64,000 bases of DNA from Tetracentron sinense (Eukaryota; Streptophyta; Magnoliopsida; Trochodendrales; Trochodendraceae), in assembly GCA_015143295.1 (NCBI GenBank), contig CM026570.1, positions 21,087,250-21,151,249 of the forward strand, written 5' to 3'. The position numbers and the translations under genes were made by a program. Under the pieces are notes generated by a model. The model searched no databases. It was not told the DNA's origin and saw nothing but the letters and a program-made list of their open reading frames with translations. Shown here one piece after another: positions 1 to 10,044 of this stretch; position 1 is the stretch's first letter; each line of letters opens with the position of its first letter.

Positions 1-802
1 TAGCAGTTCTCTACTTTAGGAAACTACTAAGTTTGAATTAAAACCCAAATTTAGAAATTAATTAATCTGCCTAATTAACTGAATGTTGTCTGTAACCCCT
101 TAAAGGCACCTTCCAAAAATAATTCTCAATCACGTGTCCTATAATTTATTGTGCACCAACTTGTGCGCAGGATTGCGATTGTGAGTAGGGAGCCAAAGCT
201 TGTGGATACCCCTCCTTACTCCAAAGAGGATACCCCGTGGCGTGGCCTACGGGAGGTGATTTTTTGAAGGGTGATTTGTTGAAAATTGTGGTGATTGTTT
301 ATTTGCTTTTAATACAACTATTCCGAACTGCGTGGATGATCGAAATTTAATTTAATTAAAAAGAGCACAACTCAACTCTATTTGAAACTGGTGAGATTTC
401 ATCACCCACCTCATCACTCCAGCTTGTGTGATCCCTAGCTCCATATAATAAAATGAATTAACTCTTTAGAGCCCAATTCTAGATCGGTGTTCATAGGACT
501 TTCATAATTAGTGACTCCATCAATTTCTGAGTTGAATAAGTCCACGAGCGTGGGTCAATGTTTACAAACATACCCACAGATCCCTGCTACTTCAGTACAC
601 TGAGCTCACTAGTGGCCTCTTTGGATTTTCAGTGGTTAGCTTGTTATTGAAAATAGGAACACAAACTAGCCCAATTTAGTCTTTTAGGAATACACTTGTC
701 AAATTGCTTGATTGATCCGGCTAGCCTAGGATGTATTTAAGATAGCCATTGTGCTAAACGTCTATCAAGGCTATGGATTATCTCGCAATTAACTCATGTT
801 AG
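1..802. other. Flank left of element A, no gene seen
   Basis: No open frame or known domain is visible. The last five bases (GTTAG, 798-802) are the left target-site duplication of element A, so this sequence was originally continuous with 10695 onward. It may be the 5' LTR or leader of the Athila-like element to the right, but I could not match it to that element's putative 3' LTR (21042-22440), so it is left unclassified. Confidence 0.5.
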
Positions 803-1015
803 TGTAGCACCCCGGACTTTTTCATCCTTAATGAATAGCACCTTCGTAGCTAATTGGCCGTTTTTGTAGTCTAATTAATAAATAAGGGAGAAATCGGAAA
901 TTCCGAAATGTCAGAAATGTTCGTTTTCGAAAGACGGATCCAACGCAAGTTGAATCATCGAAATCCGACGAGCGAGTCAAAAGATATGGTCAAAACAGTC
1001 CAGACATACAGAGCA

Positions 1016-1198
1016 CCGATCGCTCGGTCCAGTCAGCGATCGATCGGTCCATAACCGATCGATCGGTGGCTATCGCACGGTCAGAAATTTTGTATGGGGA
1101 AATTTTCCAGAGAGTGAGTTTTTGACCGATCGATCGGTCAATAACACCGATCGCTCGGTAGGCAACCGATCGATCGGTCATAACCACCGATCGCTCGG
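1016..1198 (+). promoter_or_regulatory. Phased palindrome cluster in the U3 of LTR A
   Basis: Seven sites fit CCGAKCGMTCGG (one has a G first). Starts are 1016, 1036, 1055, then 1126, 1147, 1166, 1187, so neighbours lie 19-21 bp apart, about two helical turns. CCGATCGATCGG is a perfect palindrome; CCGATCGCTCGG is the near-palindromic form. The two groups are separated by a spacer containing GGCTATCG, GTATGGGG and CCAGAGAG. The same cassette recurs at 8560-8742, 12813-13051, 40387-40569, 50443-50620 and 52676-52857. Its place ahead of the leader suggests promoter or enhancer sites for a dimeric DNA-binding protein; that role is inferred. Confidence 0.8.
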
Positions 1199-2019
1199 TC
1201 TTCGCGTTTTTGCAGAAATTTCAGTAAGGGCGTTTTCATCTTTTGGGTGTTAAACCCTTACCCATAAGGGTTTGCTCGACCCTTTGAGCCCTCATTCACC
1301 TCACTTAGAAGGTTTTGAGAGAGAAGAAGAGAAGAGAAGGGGGATTTACATCTAGGGTTTTCCACTTGAGAGAATCAAGGGTTTTAGAACCCTAGAACCG
1401 TTCTAAAGGCTTGGATTCTCCAAATCCAACCTCAAGCTCGTGTGGAGTACCTCGTCCAAGCTAGGGCAGCATTTCTACATCATCCTCAAGGATTTTCTTT
1501 CCCTTTCCAAGGTTAGTACACTCTTCCTAGTTACTTTGGTAATAACCTAGGATTTTTTTTTAAGAAAATGTGTTGGATCTTCCCCATTGCTCCCTTGTGT
1601 TGGTATATGCTAAATCCCTAAAACATAAACAAGATAATACAAACAAATGGTGGAATGTATGAATGGATGAGGAGTGGAGGCGATTGGATGTCATGTTGTG
1701 ATGTGTTGAATGATGGGAAAAATGGTGGAAGGGCATATTATGCATAATGAACACACCCCAAGTGTTGATGAAATGTTCGAATGAGAAAATATGAAATAAC
1801 TAAAGGTAAAAAGGTTGAATACCACATGTTTGATAGAATGCATGAACAAACTAAGATTTGAAAGCATGAGTCACATAAATATTCCCCATTTGGTAAGTTG
1901 TATGCATGTGTTTATTTCGCTTCTTAAATTCTCATGTGAGTTGGGAATTGTTAAAATGCTATATGTCATCATAATTTCACGATTGCTATGCACGAGCACA
2001 TATGTAGATGGAGGATATT

Positions 2020-2561
2020 GTCAGGGAGGTTGGTAGCCCAGGATTATGCGGGTGCTAACCTCTGGCTCATAAGAAACGTATTGTATTGTCAAGGGGGTTG
2101 GTAGCCCAGGGATCATGCGGGTACTAACCCCTGGCTCATAAGAAAGGACTCGGAAATGTTGCACTGTCAAGGAGGTTGGTAGCCCCGGTTAAGGGTGCTA
2201 ACCTCTGGCTCATAAGAAAGGAAATGATATTGTCAAGGAGGTTGGTAGCCCCGGTTAAGGGTGCTAACCTCTGGCTCATAAGAAGGGTAATGTACTGTCA
2301 AGGGGGTTGGTAGCCCAGGGATGTGCGGGTGCTAACCCCTGACTCATAAGAAAGGTATTGTACTGTCAAGGGGGTTGGTAGCCCAGGGATGTGCGGGTGC
2401 TAACCCCTGGCTCATAAGAAAGGTATTGTACTATCAAGGGGGTTGGTAGCCCAGGGATGTGCGGGTGCTAACCCCTGGCTCATAAGAAAGGTATTGTACT
2501 GTCAAGGAGGTTGGTAGCCCAGGGATATGCGGGTGCTAACCTCTGGCTCATAAGAAATATT
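2020..2561 (+). repeat. Eight-unit tandem hairpin array in LTR A
   Basis: Eight direct repeats of about 60-78 bp, each beginning near GTCAAGG and ending GGCTCATAAGAA. Each unit has GG(A/G)GGTTGGTAGCCC and, after a short loop, GGGTGCTAACC(T/C)CT. As RNA this pairs into a stem of about 12 bp with G-U pairs. Units 1, 3, 4 and 8 have GGAGG with CCTCT; units 2, 5, 6 and 7 have GGGGG with CCCCT, so the paired positions change together. The direct repeats are not CRISPR: units vary and there are no unique spacers. Confidence 0.9.
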
Positions 2562-2752
2562 AAAAGGACAACTCAAAGAGGAATTGTATGATGCATAGAC
2601 ATTTTTTAGTTGCATAATAATTATGACTTGATAAAATGTTTATGTATGAGGTTGCTAGAAATGATTATGAACTATACTCCTCCCATTACTTGTATATGAT
2701 GTTGTTCGTTATTACCATTTTTAGTTAGGGGCTTGTACTCGCTGAGTATTCC

Positions 2753-2926
2753 ATGCTCAGCCGTACTTTCATGTCGGCAGGTACCCGAGTCCCTCTCGAC
2801 ATTTGTGATCCGGGTCCTTGGATAGAGGAGGACTATGGCGAGGAGGAACCTTATGAGGATCTAGTAGTCGAGCCTCAGGCGGAGGCGAGAGACTTAGACC
2901 ACTGGCCCCACGGGGATGGCTATTGA
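2753..2926 (+). CDS. Conserved small acidic ORF inside LTR A (57 aa)
   Basis: An ATG at 2753 (alternative ATG 2771, within ATGTCGGCAGGT) opens a frame to TGA 2924-2926. The product is acidic: a proline-tryptophan pair followed by IEEDY, a run of Glu, then DLDHWPH near the end. It resembles no domain I know. The same frame and core recur in LTRs B, H and I, with a broken copy in G (in-frame TAA) and a decayed one in H'. Differences in A, B, H and I fall largely in third positions, which suggests peptide-level conservation. A GAG...CTC hairpin lies directly ahead (2743-2761). Translation is unproven; the GGCAG|GT inside the N-terminus could also be a splice acceptor. Confidence 0.5.
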   Translation: MLSRTFMSAGTRVPLDICDPGPWIEEDYGEEEPYEDLVVEPQAEARDLDHWPHGDGY

Positions 2927-3215
2927 GCGAGACAGAGTTGTATTTTGTCTTTTGTATTTTGTTAGGTGGGCCTGTCCACCTTAGACTGAGACGTGTTTTG
3001 TATTTATGTTAACTTGGAATACTACATTTTGGATCATTATAAAGAAAATAAAATTTTAGTTTTCGCTTCCGCAAATTATGTTTAGCCTCTGCGCTCTGAT
3101 TATCATTGTTTAGTACCTTATTTATCTTGTTCGTCACAGGATGGTTTGGCAGGTTTGTATAGTCCACCTAAAGTATCCCTAAACTCCTAGGGGGTATTTT
3201 GGGGCGTGACAGAGG

Positions 3216-3227
3216 TGGTATCAGAGC
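3216..3227 (+). other. Primer binding site of element A (tRNA-iMet)
   Basis: TGGTATCAGAGC lies five bases after the 5' LTR end. It is the standard complement of the initiator methionine tRNA 3' end used by many plant Ty1 and Ty3 elements. Confidence 0.95.
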
Positions 3228-3548
3228 TCTAGGCATTAGAGTCCCTAGGGTCGCTTAGTACTAGATACCATAATTGAACAAGGCATTAGGTGTAGGAAAG
3301 AGTTGTATTCCAAGTATAGACTAACAAGTTAGTCTTAGTCAAAATAGGTTGAACTTCAACCAAACTTAGAATCCTACGCTAGGAACACGATATGTATGTT
3401 ATGATATGATGCTGTATACCATGTGTGCATAAATTGTGTTGTGCTTATTAAATATGTCTGATGAATATGTATTAAGTGAATTGCGAAATTGTATTAAATG
3501 CGTATCCAAGTTAGACTCATGTGGTACTGTCGTTCTCAGGATCACATC

Positions 3549-4803
3549 ATGAGACGCGGTGCTCGGGGTCGCGGATACAATACGAGGGGAAGTGGAAGTG
3601 ATGCCCCTTCCGGTGACGAGCAACCCGATTTTGCCCAAGCTTTTGCATCTATAGCCGAGACCTTGGCTATGTTAGCAGCAAGGCCGGTTGCCGTTACTCC
3701 TTCTACGCCTCCGCCACCTCCGGCACACCATGCTTCAGGATTGGAGGCATTTAGGAGATTGCGTCCTCCTACCTTCTTCGGTACTACTGACCCCATGGTC
3801 GCCGAGGCATGGGTGATGCAATTGGAAAAGATTTTTAGAGCGCTCCACTGCACGGATGAACAGAGAGTGGACTGGGCCACCTTCGTGATGGAAGGTGCGG
3901 CCGAGCATTGGTGGAGAGCCGCACAGAGACAGAGGGAGTCCACCAGGGCGGGGGGAGCCGTGGACATGGCCGGAATTTTTGGATGTCTTCTATAAGCAGT
4001 ATTTTCCAGCAGCTGTCAAAGAACAGAAGGAGATTGAATTCATGACTCTTGAACAAGGAGAGTTGAGTGTGGCCGATTATGAGGCTACCTTCGTGGAGTT
4101 GTCGAGATTCGCACCTCACCTAATTGCATCGGAGCATATGCGAGTCAGGAAATTTGAGCGGGGATTGAAACCCTCCATTAGAGACAGGGTCTCGATGTTC
4201 CAGGTGGCTACCTGGGGAGAGGTTGTGAGCAAGGCGAAGCTTGCCGAGAAGAATTCGGAAGAATTCTTCAAGAGAAGGGATGTGGCTCGAGGCCAATCGA
4301 GTAGTTCGGGGTCAGCAGAGAAGAGGGCTAGGGCAGCCCCATATCAGGCATCCAAGCCGATACGGTCACAGAGGCCTCCCTTGACATCACAAGTATCTCG
4401 GCCTACCATTACACCGGTACCTCGTCCCACACTTTCACAGGCCACCCGATATGTTCCACCTTCATCCTCATCAGCATTTGAGGAGTGCTCCTATTGTGGT
4501 CGGAGTCACCGGATTGGTGAATGTCGGAGGATTTTGGGTGGGTGCTTTCACTGTGGAGATGTGAATCACATGGTCAGGGATTGCCCACGCAGGCAGCTGC
4601 AGCCTATCCAACCCCAGGGGAGTAGGCCCCCAGTTCGACAGGATTCCCAGCCGGGATCCTCACAGGCTTCTGCGTCTAGACCTTCACGACCCACGTTATC
4701 CACTCCACAGCCTCGTAGGGCAAACCAGGGTCAAGTTTTTGCCTTGTCGGAACGGGATGCACGTGCATCTGACGATGTCGTGCAAGGTACACTATCATGC
4801 TAA
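3549..4803 (+). pseudogene. gag of element A, one frameshift
   Basis: Encodes the Ty3 capsid/nucleocapsid protein. ATG 3549 is preferred over 3498 because the Arg/Gly-rich N-terminus begins there. The capsid region includes RLRPPTFFGTTDP and GAAEHWW; after a one-base shift in the G run 3950-3955 it continues as EPWTWPEFLDVFYKQYFP. A zinc knuckle follows ([10 protein letters not shown]4-C near 4540-4590), preceded by a partial Cys cluster CSYCGRSHRIGEC. Unspliced, the frame ends at TAA 4801-4803, inside the candidate intron; spliced, it runs into protease. Except for the shift the frame is intact, so the break is recent or an assembly error in a homopolymer. Confidence 0.85.
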
Positions 4804-4922
4804 AGTTTCGAGTTGTAATTGGCTATTATTATGTAATGTGATTGCTTATATGTATGACATGCTACCTATACTTATGTGTTATTGCGTGAAATCTATTAAC
4901 GTGAATTTAATTAATCATACAG
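4787..4922 (+). other. Candidate GT-AG intron between gag and protease
   Basis: 136 bp, AT-rich, starting GTACAC after CAAG and ending CATACAG before GCGTGTTA. Removing it joins the gag frame (codon 4783-4785, then G4786) exactly to the pol frame (GC 4923-4924, next codon 4925). A branch-like TATTAAC sits at 4894-4900, about 22 bases from the acceptor. The retained segment supplies the gag stop TAA 4801-4803. This would make unspliced RNA encode Gag and spliced RNA encode Gag-Pol. The pol frame is also open across the segment, so a +1 ribosomal shift cannot be excluded, but the peptide that would result looks like noncoding sequence. Confidence 0.65.
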
Positions 4923-7900
4923 GCGTGTTATTAGTGAATGAATGCCTAGCCCGAGTGTTGATCGACACAGGATCCACTCATTCCTTTGTATCGCCTAGCT
5001 TTGCGAAAGGATTTCCAACCAAGTCCAGTCAGTTGAAGCATGAATTAACCATCTCCACACCGCTCGGCAAGTCAGTGGACACGGACCGTATATACAGGGA
5101 CTGTGTAGTCCAAGTGGGACAGAATGAGTTGTTAGCCGACCTCATCATCCTGGACTTCCAAGACTTAGATTTTGATGTCATACTTGGTATGGATTGGCTA
5201 TCGGCTCACCACGGACATGTGGCATGTTTCGAGAAGATGGTGAACTTTGAGCCGATGGGAGTTAAGCCATTTCACTTTCGAGGGTTGAGGGAAAGAGACA
5301 TTGCTCGCCTTGCAGCTTTGAGCTTAGCAAACCCAGAAGCACAAAACTCCTCGGTCATTCCGGTCGTGAGTGAGTTCTTGGATGTGTTTCCGGAGGAACT
5401 TCCCGGATTGCCTCCGGATCGGGAGATTGAGTTCGCTATAGAGCTTACTCCAGGCACAGCTCCGATTTCAAGGGCACCGTATAGAATGGCCCCAATAGAG
5501 CTTGAGGAATTAAAGAAGCAAATTGAGGAGTTACAACAACTTGGTTTCATCCAACCAAGTGTGTCACCATGGGGAGCTCCGGTCCTCTTTGTGAAAAAGA
5601 AAGACGGGTCAATGAGAATGTGCATAGATTACCGGCAGTTGAACAAGATAACTATTAAGAATCGTTATCCTTTGCCTCGGATAGACGACTTGTTTGACCA
5701 ACTGAAGGGAGCGAGATTTTTCTCCAAGATTGATCTTAGATCGGGGTATCATCAGTTAAAGATCAAGGCGGCAGATGTTCCGAAGTCGGCTTTCAGGACT
5801 CGGTATGGGCACTACGAGTTCCTTGTTATGCCTTTTGGGCTGACGAATGCACCGGCAGCATTCATGGATTTGATGAACCGGGTGTTCCGATCGTACTTGG
5901 ATCGATGTGTGATTGTGTTCATAGATGACATTTTAGTGTATTCCCAGACATGGGAAGATCACACACGAGACCTTCGTCTTGCTCTGGAGATATTGAGAGA
6001 GCATAGGCTATACGCTAAGTTAAGCAAGTGTGAATTTTGGTTGGAGAAGGTGGCGTTCCTAGGCCACGTAGTGTCGGCCGAGGGTATTTCTGTTGACCCG
6101 GCAAAGATAGAGGCAGTTATGATATGGGAGAGACCCAAGAGCGTCACGGAGATACGTAGTTTTCTCGGGTTGGCAGGCTATTATCGGAGATTCGTGGAGG
6201 GATTCTCCAGTTTGGCTGCACCTCTCACTTACCTGACGAGAAAGAATGCTAAGTTTAGTTGGAGCGACAGATGCGAAGCGAGCTTCCAAGAGTTGAAGAA
6301 ACGCCTCACCACGGCCCCCGTCCTTAGTGTGCCATCCGGGAGTGGTGGTTTTGTGGTTTATAGTGATGCCTCGCACGTGGGGTTGGGATGTGTACTTATG
6401 CAGCACGGCAAAGTCATTGCTTACGCCTCCAGGCAATTGAAAGAGCATGAGAAGAATTATCCCACTCACGATTTAGAGCTCGCCGCGGTTGTGTTTGCCT
6501 TGAAGATTTGGCGACATTATCTCTATGGGGAACAGTTCGACGTATTTACGGACCATAAAAGCTTGAAGTACCTGTTCTCCCAAAAGGAATTGAATTTAAG
6601 GCAGAGGAGATGGGTAGAGTTTTTGAAGGACTACGAATGTTCCATTCAATATCATCCGGGCAAGGCGAACGTTGTAGCCGATGCTCTTAGCTGGAAGCCC
6701 ACTGGACTTTTGGCGCACATGATGCTGAGGGAATGGAGGTTGTTAGAAGATGCATCCAACCTCGACATCAGTTTTAGTCTCCCTACTTTTGGGCCAGTAA
6801 TGGCTAACATCACAGTTAGGCCATATATCCTAAGCATGACCAGGGAGTTGCAGGGAATGGATGCCGAGCTACTGTCTTACCGAGACCAGTCAGTTAAAAG
6901 TGGCAGCAAGGATTTTGCGGTGAGGGATGATGGAATTATCACTTTCAAGGGAAGAGTATGTGTCCCAGCCGACGAGAAGCTTAAGCGAGAAATCTTGTAC
7001 GAGGCTCACCGGTCCAAGTACACCATTCACCCCGGGGGTACCAAGATGTATAGGGACTTGAAGAAGCACTTTTGGTGGCGGAACATGAAGTGAGAAATAG
7101 CGGGGTACGTGTCCCGATGCTTGGTGTGCCAACAAGTCAAGGCCGAGCACAGGAGACCAGCGGGTCTGTTGCAGTCTCTCCCTATTCCCGAGTGGAAATG
7201 GGAACATATCTCTATTGACTTCATCTTGGGGTTGCCAAAGACAGTTAAAAAGACTGATGCGATATGGGTTGTGGTTGACAGACTCACGAAGTCCGCCCAT
7301 TTCTTACCGTACCGGACTATATTCAACTCAAATCAGTTAGCTGCCTTATACATCAAAGAGATAGTCCGATTGCACGGAGTGCCAGTGAGCATTGTCTCAG
7401 ACCGGGATCCAAGGTTCACATCCAGGTTTTGGAAAAGTTTTCAGGATGCCATGGGTTCCAGACTAGACTTTAGCACGGCCTTCCATCCACAGACGGATGG
7501 GCAAACCGAGCGAGTGAATCAGATTATTGAAGACATGCTCCGTGCATGTATGCTAGACTTCAAGGGAAGTTGGGAGGATCACCTACCTTTGGTGGAATTC
7601 GCCTACAACAATAGTTACCAGGCAAGCATACAGATGGCACCCTTTGAGGCTTTGTACGGAAGGAGTTGTAGATCTCCGTTGTATTGGGATGAAGTGGGAG
7701 AAAGAAAAATTTTGGGCCCCGAGTTGATTGAACAAACTGCGGATAGAGTCAAGCTCATCCAGGAAAGGTTGAAGACCGCACAAGACCGACAGAAAAGCTA
7801 TGCCGACAACCGAAGGAGGGATCTTGAATATCGAGTTGGTGACTTTGTTTTTGTCAAGATTTCACCAACCAAGGGGGGTTATGAGATTCGGGAAAAGAGG

Positions 7901-8255
7901 CAAGCTTAGCCCGAGATATGTGGGTCCATTCGAGATCATTACTCGAGTTGGTGAGGTAGCTTACCGAGTTGCCTTGCCCGCTCACATGGCGGCGATCCAC
8001 AACGTATTTCACATCTCCATGCTTCGGAAGTATATCCCGGATCCTTCTCATGTCATCGAGCTTGATCCGATAGAGATCCGAGAGGACCTCACCCTAGTTG
8101 AACAACCGGTGCAGATCTTGGATAGGCGAGATCAAGTCTTGCGCAACAAGACCATTCCCTTGGTCTTGGTAAGATGGCAACACCATTCAAGGGAGGAAGC
8201 TACTTGGGAACGAGAAGCCGAAGTACGAGAAAAGTACCCCCATTTATTTGTTTAA
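4923..8255 (+). pseudogene. pol of element A: protease, RT, RNase H, integrase, chromodomain
   Basis: Aspartic protease with DTGSTHSF (Asp codon 4964-4966); reverse transcriptase with [28 protein letters not shown] and catalytic FIDDILVY (Asp codons 5924-5929); RNase H with [10 protein letters not shown] (near 6358) and the DHKSLKYL block; integrase HHCC finger (about 7004-7135), then Asp near 7217, Asp near 7400 and Glu near 7508 of the D,D-E core; GPY/F module (YVGPFEII); C-terminal chromodomain (about 8101-8255) with LVRWQHHSREEATWE. Breaks are a TGA at 7091-7093 inside the zinc finger (a C-to-T change in an Arg codon by comparison with the family) and a one-base insertion in the G run 7873-7878. 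Confidence 0.92.
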
Positions 8256-8333
8256 GGCCTTGACATTCCCTTGTATTTTGTTATAGTTTTACGCATGTAT
8301 GTATCGTCCAAATTTCGGGGACGAAATTTTTGT

Positions 8334-8346
8334 AAGGAGGGGAGAA
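8334..8346 (+). other. Polypurine tract of element A
   Basis: AAGGAGGGGAGAA lies directly before the 3' LTR start TGTAGCACC, where plus-strand priming occurs in LTR elements. Confidence 0.9.
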
Positions 8347-8559
8347 TGTAGCACCCCGGACTTTTTCATCCTTAATGAATAGCACCTTCGTAGCTAATTG
8401 GCCGTTTTTGTAGTCTAATTAATAAATAAGGGAGAAATCGGAAATTCCAAAACGTCAGAAATGTTCGTTTTCGAAAGACGGATCCAACGCAAGTTGAATC
8501 GTCGAAATCCGACGAGCGAGTCAAAAGATATGGTCAAAACAGTCCAGACATACAGAGCA

Positions 8560-8742
8560 CCGATCGCTCGGTCCAGTCAGCGATCGATCGGTCCATAACC
8601 AATCGATCGGTGGCTATCGCACGGTCAGAAATTTTGTATGGGGAAATTTTCCAAAGAGTGAGTTTTTGACCGATCAATCGGTCAATAACACCGATCGCTC
8701 GGTAGGCAACCGATCGATCGGTCATAACCACCGATCGCTCGG
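8560..8742 (+). promoter_or_regulatory. Phased palindrome cluster, 3' LTR of A
   Basis: Same seven-site layout and 19-21 bp spacing as 1016-1198. Two sites have one C/G-to-T/A change each, as expected from deamination of methylated CpG. Confidence 0.8.
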
Positions 8743-9502
8743 TCTTCGCGTTTTTGCAGAAATTTCAGTAAGGGCGTTTTCGTCTTTTGGGTGTTAAACC
8801 CTTACCCATAAGGGTTTGCTCGACCCTTTGAGCCCTCATTCACCTTACTTAGAAGGTTTTGAGAGAGAAGAAGAGAAGAGAAGGGGGATTTACATCTAGG
8901 GTTTTCCACTTGAGAGAATCAAGGGTGGAGTACCTCGTCCAAGCTAGGGCAGCGTTTCTACATCATCCTCAAGGATTTTCTTTCCCTTTCCAAGGTTAGT
9001 ACACTCTTCCTAGTTACTTTGGTAATAACCTAGGATTTTTTTTTAAGAAAATGTGTTGGATCTTCCCCATTGCTCCCTTGTGTTGGTATATGCTAAATCC
9101 CTAAAACATAAACAAGATAATACAAACAAATGGTGAAATGTATGAATGGATGAGGAGCGGAGGCGATTGGATGCCATGTTGTGATGTGTTGAATGATGGG
9201 AAAAATGGTGGAAGGGCATATTACGCATAATGAACACACCCCAAGTGTTGATGAAATGTTCGAATGAGAAAATATGAAATAACTAAAGGTAAAAAGGTTG
9301 AATACCACATGTTTGATAGAATGCATGAACAAACTAAGATTTGAAAGCATGAGTCACATAAATATTCCCCATTTGGTAAGTTGTATGCATGTGTTTATTT
9401 CGCTTCTTAAATTCTCATGTGAGTTGGGAATTGTTAAAATGCTATATGTCATCATAATTTCACGATTGCTATGCACGAGCACATATGTAGATGGAGGATA
9501 TT

Positions 9503-10044
9503 GTCAGGGAGGTTGGTAGCCCAGGATTATGCGGGTGCTAACCTCTGGCTCATAAGAAACGTATTGTATTGTCAAGGGGGTTGGTAGCCCAGGGATCATG
9601 CGGGTACTAACCCCTGGCTCATAAGAAAGGACTCGGAAATGTTGCACTGTCAAGGAGGTTGGTAGCCCCGGTTAAGGGTGCTAACCTCTGGCTCATAAGA
9701 AAGGAAATGATATTGTCAAGGAGGTTGGTAGCCCCGGTTAAGGGTGCTAACCTCTGGCTCATAAGAAGGGTAATGTACTGTCAAGGGGGTTGGTAGCCCA
9801 GGGATGTGCGGGTGCTAACCCCTGGCTCATAAGAAAGGTATTGTACTGTCAAGGGGGTTGGTAGCCCAGGGATGTGCGGGTGCTAACCCCTGGCTCATAA
9901 GAAAGGTATTGTACTATCAAGGGGGTTGGTAGTCCAGGGATGTGCGGGTGCTAACCCCTGGCTCATAAGAAAGGTATTGTACTGTCAAGGAGGTTGGTAG
10001 CCCAGGGATATGCGGGTGCTAACCTCTGGCTCATAAGAAATATT
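9503..10044 (+). repeat. Tandem hairpin array, 3' LTR of A
   Basis: Eight units as in 2020-2561, with the same GGAGG/CCTCT and GGGGG/CCCCT pairing classes. Unit 7 has one C-to-T change (GGTAGTCC). Confidence 0.9.

Larger units (their letters stand above)
803..3211 (+). repeat. 5' LTR of element A
   Basis: Starts TGTAGCACCCC and ends GGGGCGTGACA; 2409 bp. In order it holds a box shared with other Ty3 LTRs here (934-997), the palindrome cluster (1016-1198), an ATG-free leader of about 250 bp rich in GAGA and CTAGGGTTTT, a splice-donor-like AAG|GTTAGTAC (1509-1519), the tandem hairpin array (2020-2561), a conserved hairpin plus small ORF (2743-2926), a T-rich stretch near 2940-2960, and a second small hairpin near 2965-2982. 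No convincing TATA box is visible. Confidence 0.95.

Noticed and set aside
990..1187. 65-aa minus-strand frame over the palindromes
   Set aside because: The frame arises from repeated palindromes (RSV/DRS-like runs) and has no independent support.
1815..2036. 73-aa frame in LTR A, repeated at 9298-9519
   Set aside because: Identity between copies only reflects the two LTRs; I saw no comparable frame in the other LTR families.
2020..2561. CRISPR-like direct repeats
   Set aside because: Regular repeats, but with no unique spacers, inside plant LTRs and duplicated in both LTRs of one element.
3399..4119. Minus-strand frames opposite gag of A
   Set aside because: Shadows of the gag coding frame.
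4739..4922. Pol starting at ATG 4739, or programmed frameshift from gag
   Set aside because: The extra peptide looks like translated noncoding sequence, and intron removal joins the frames exactly.
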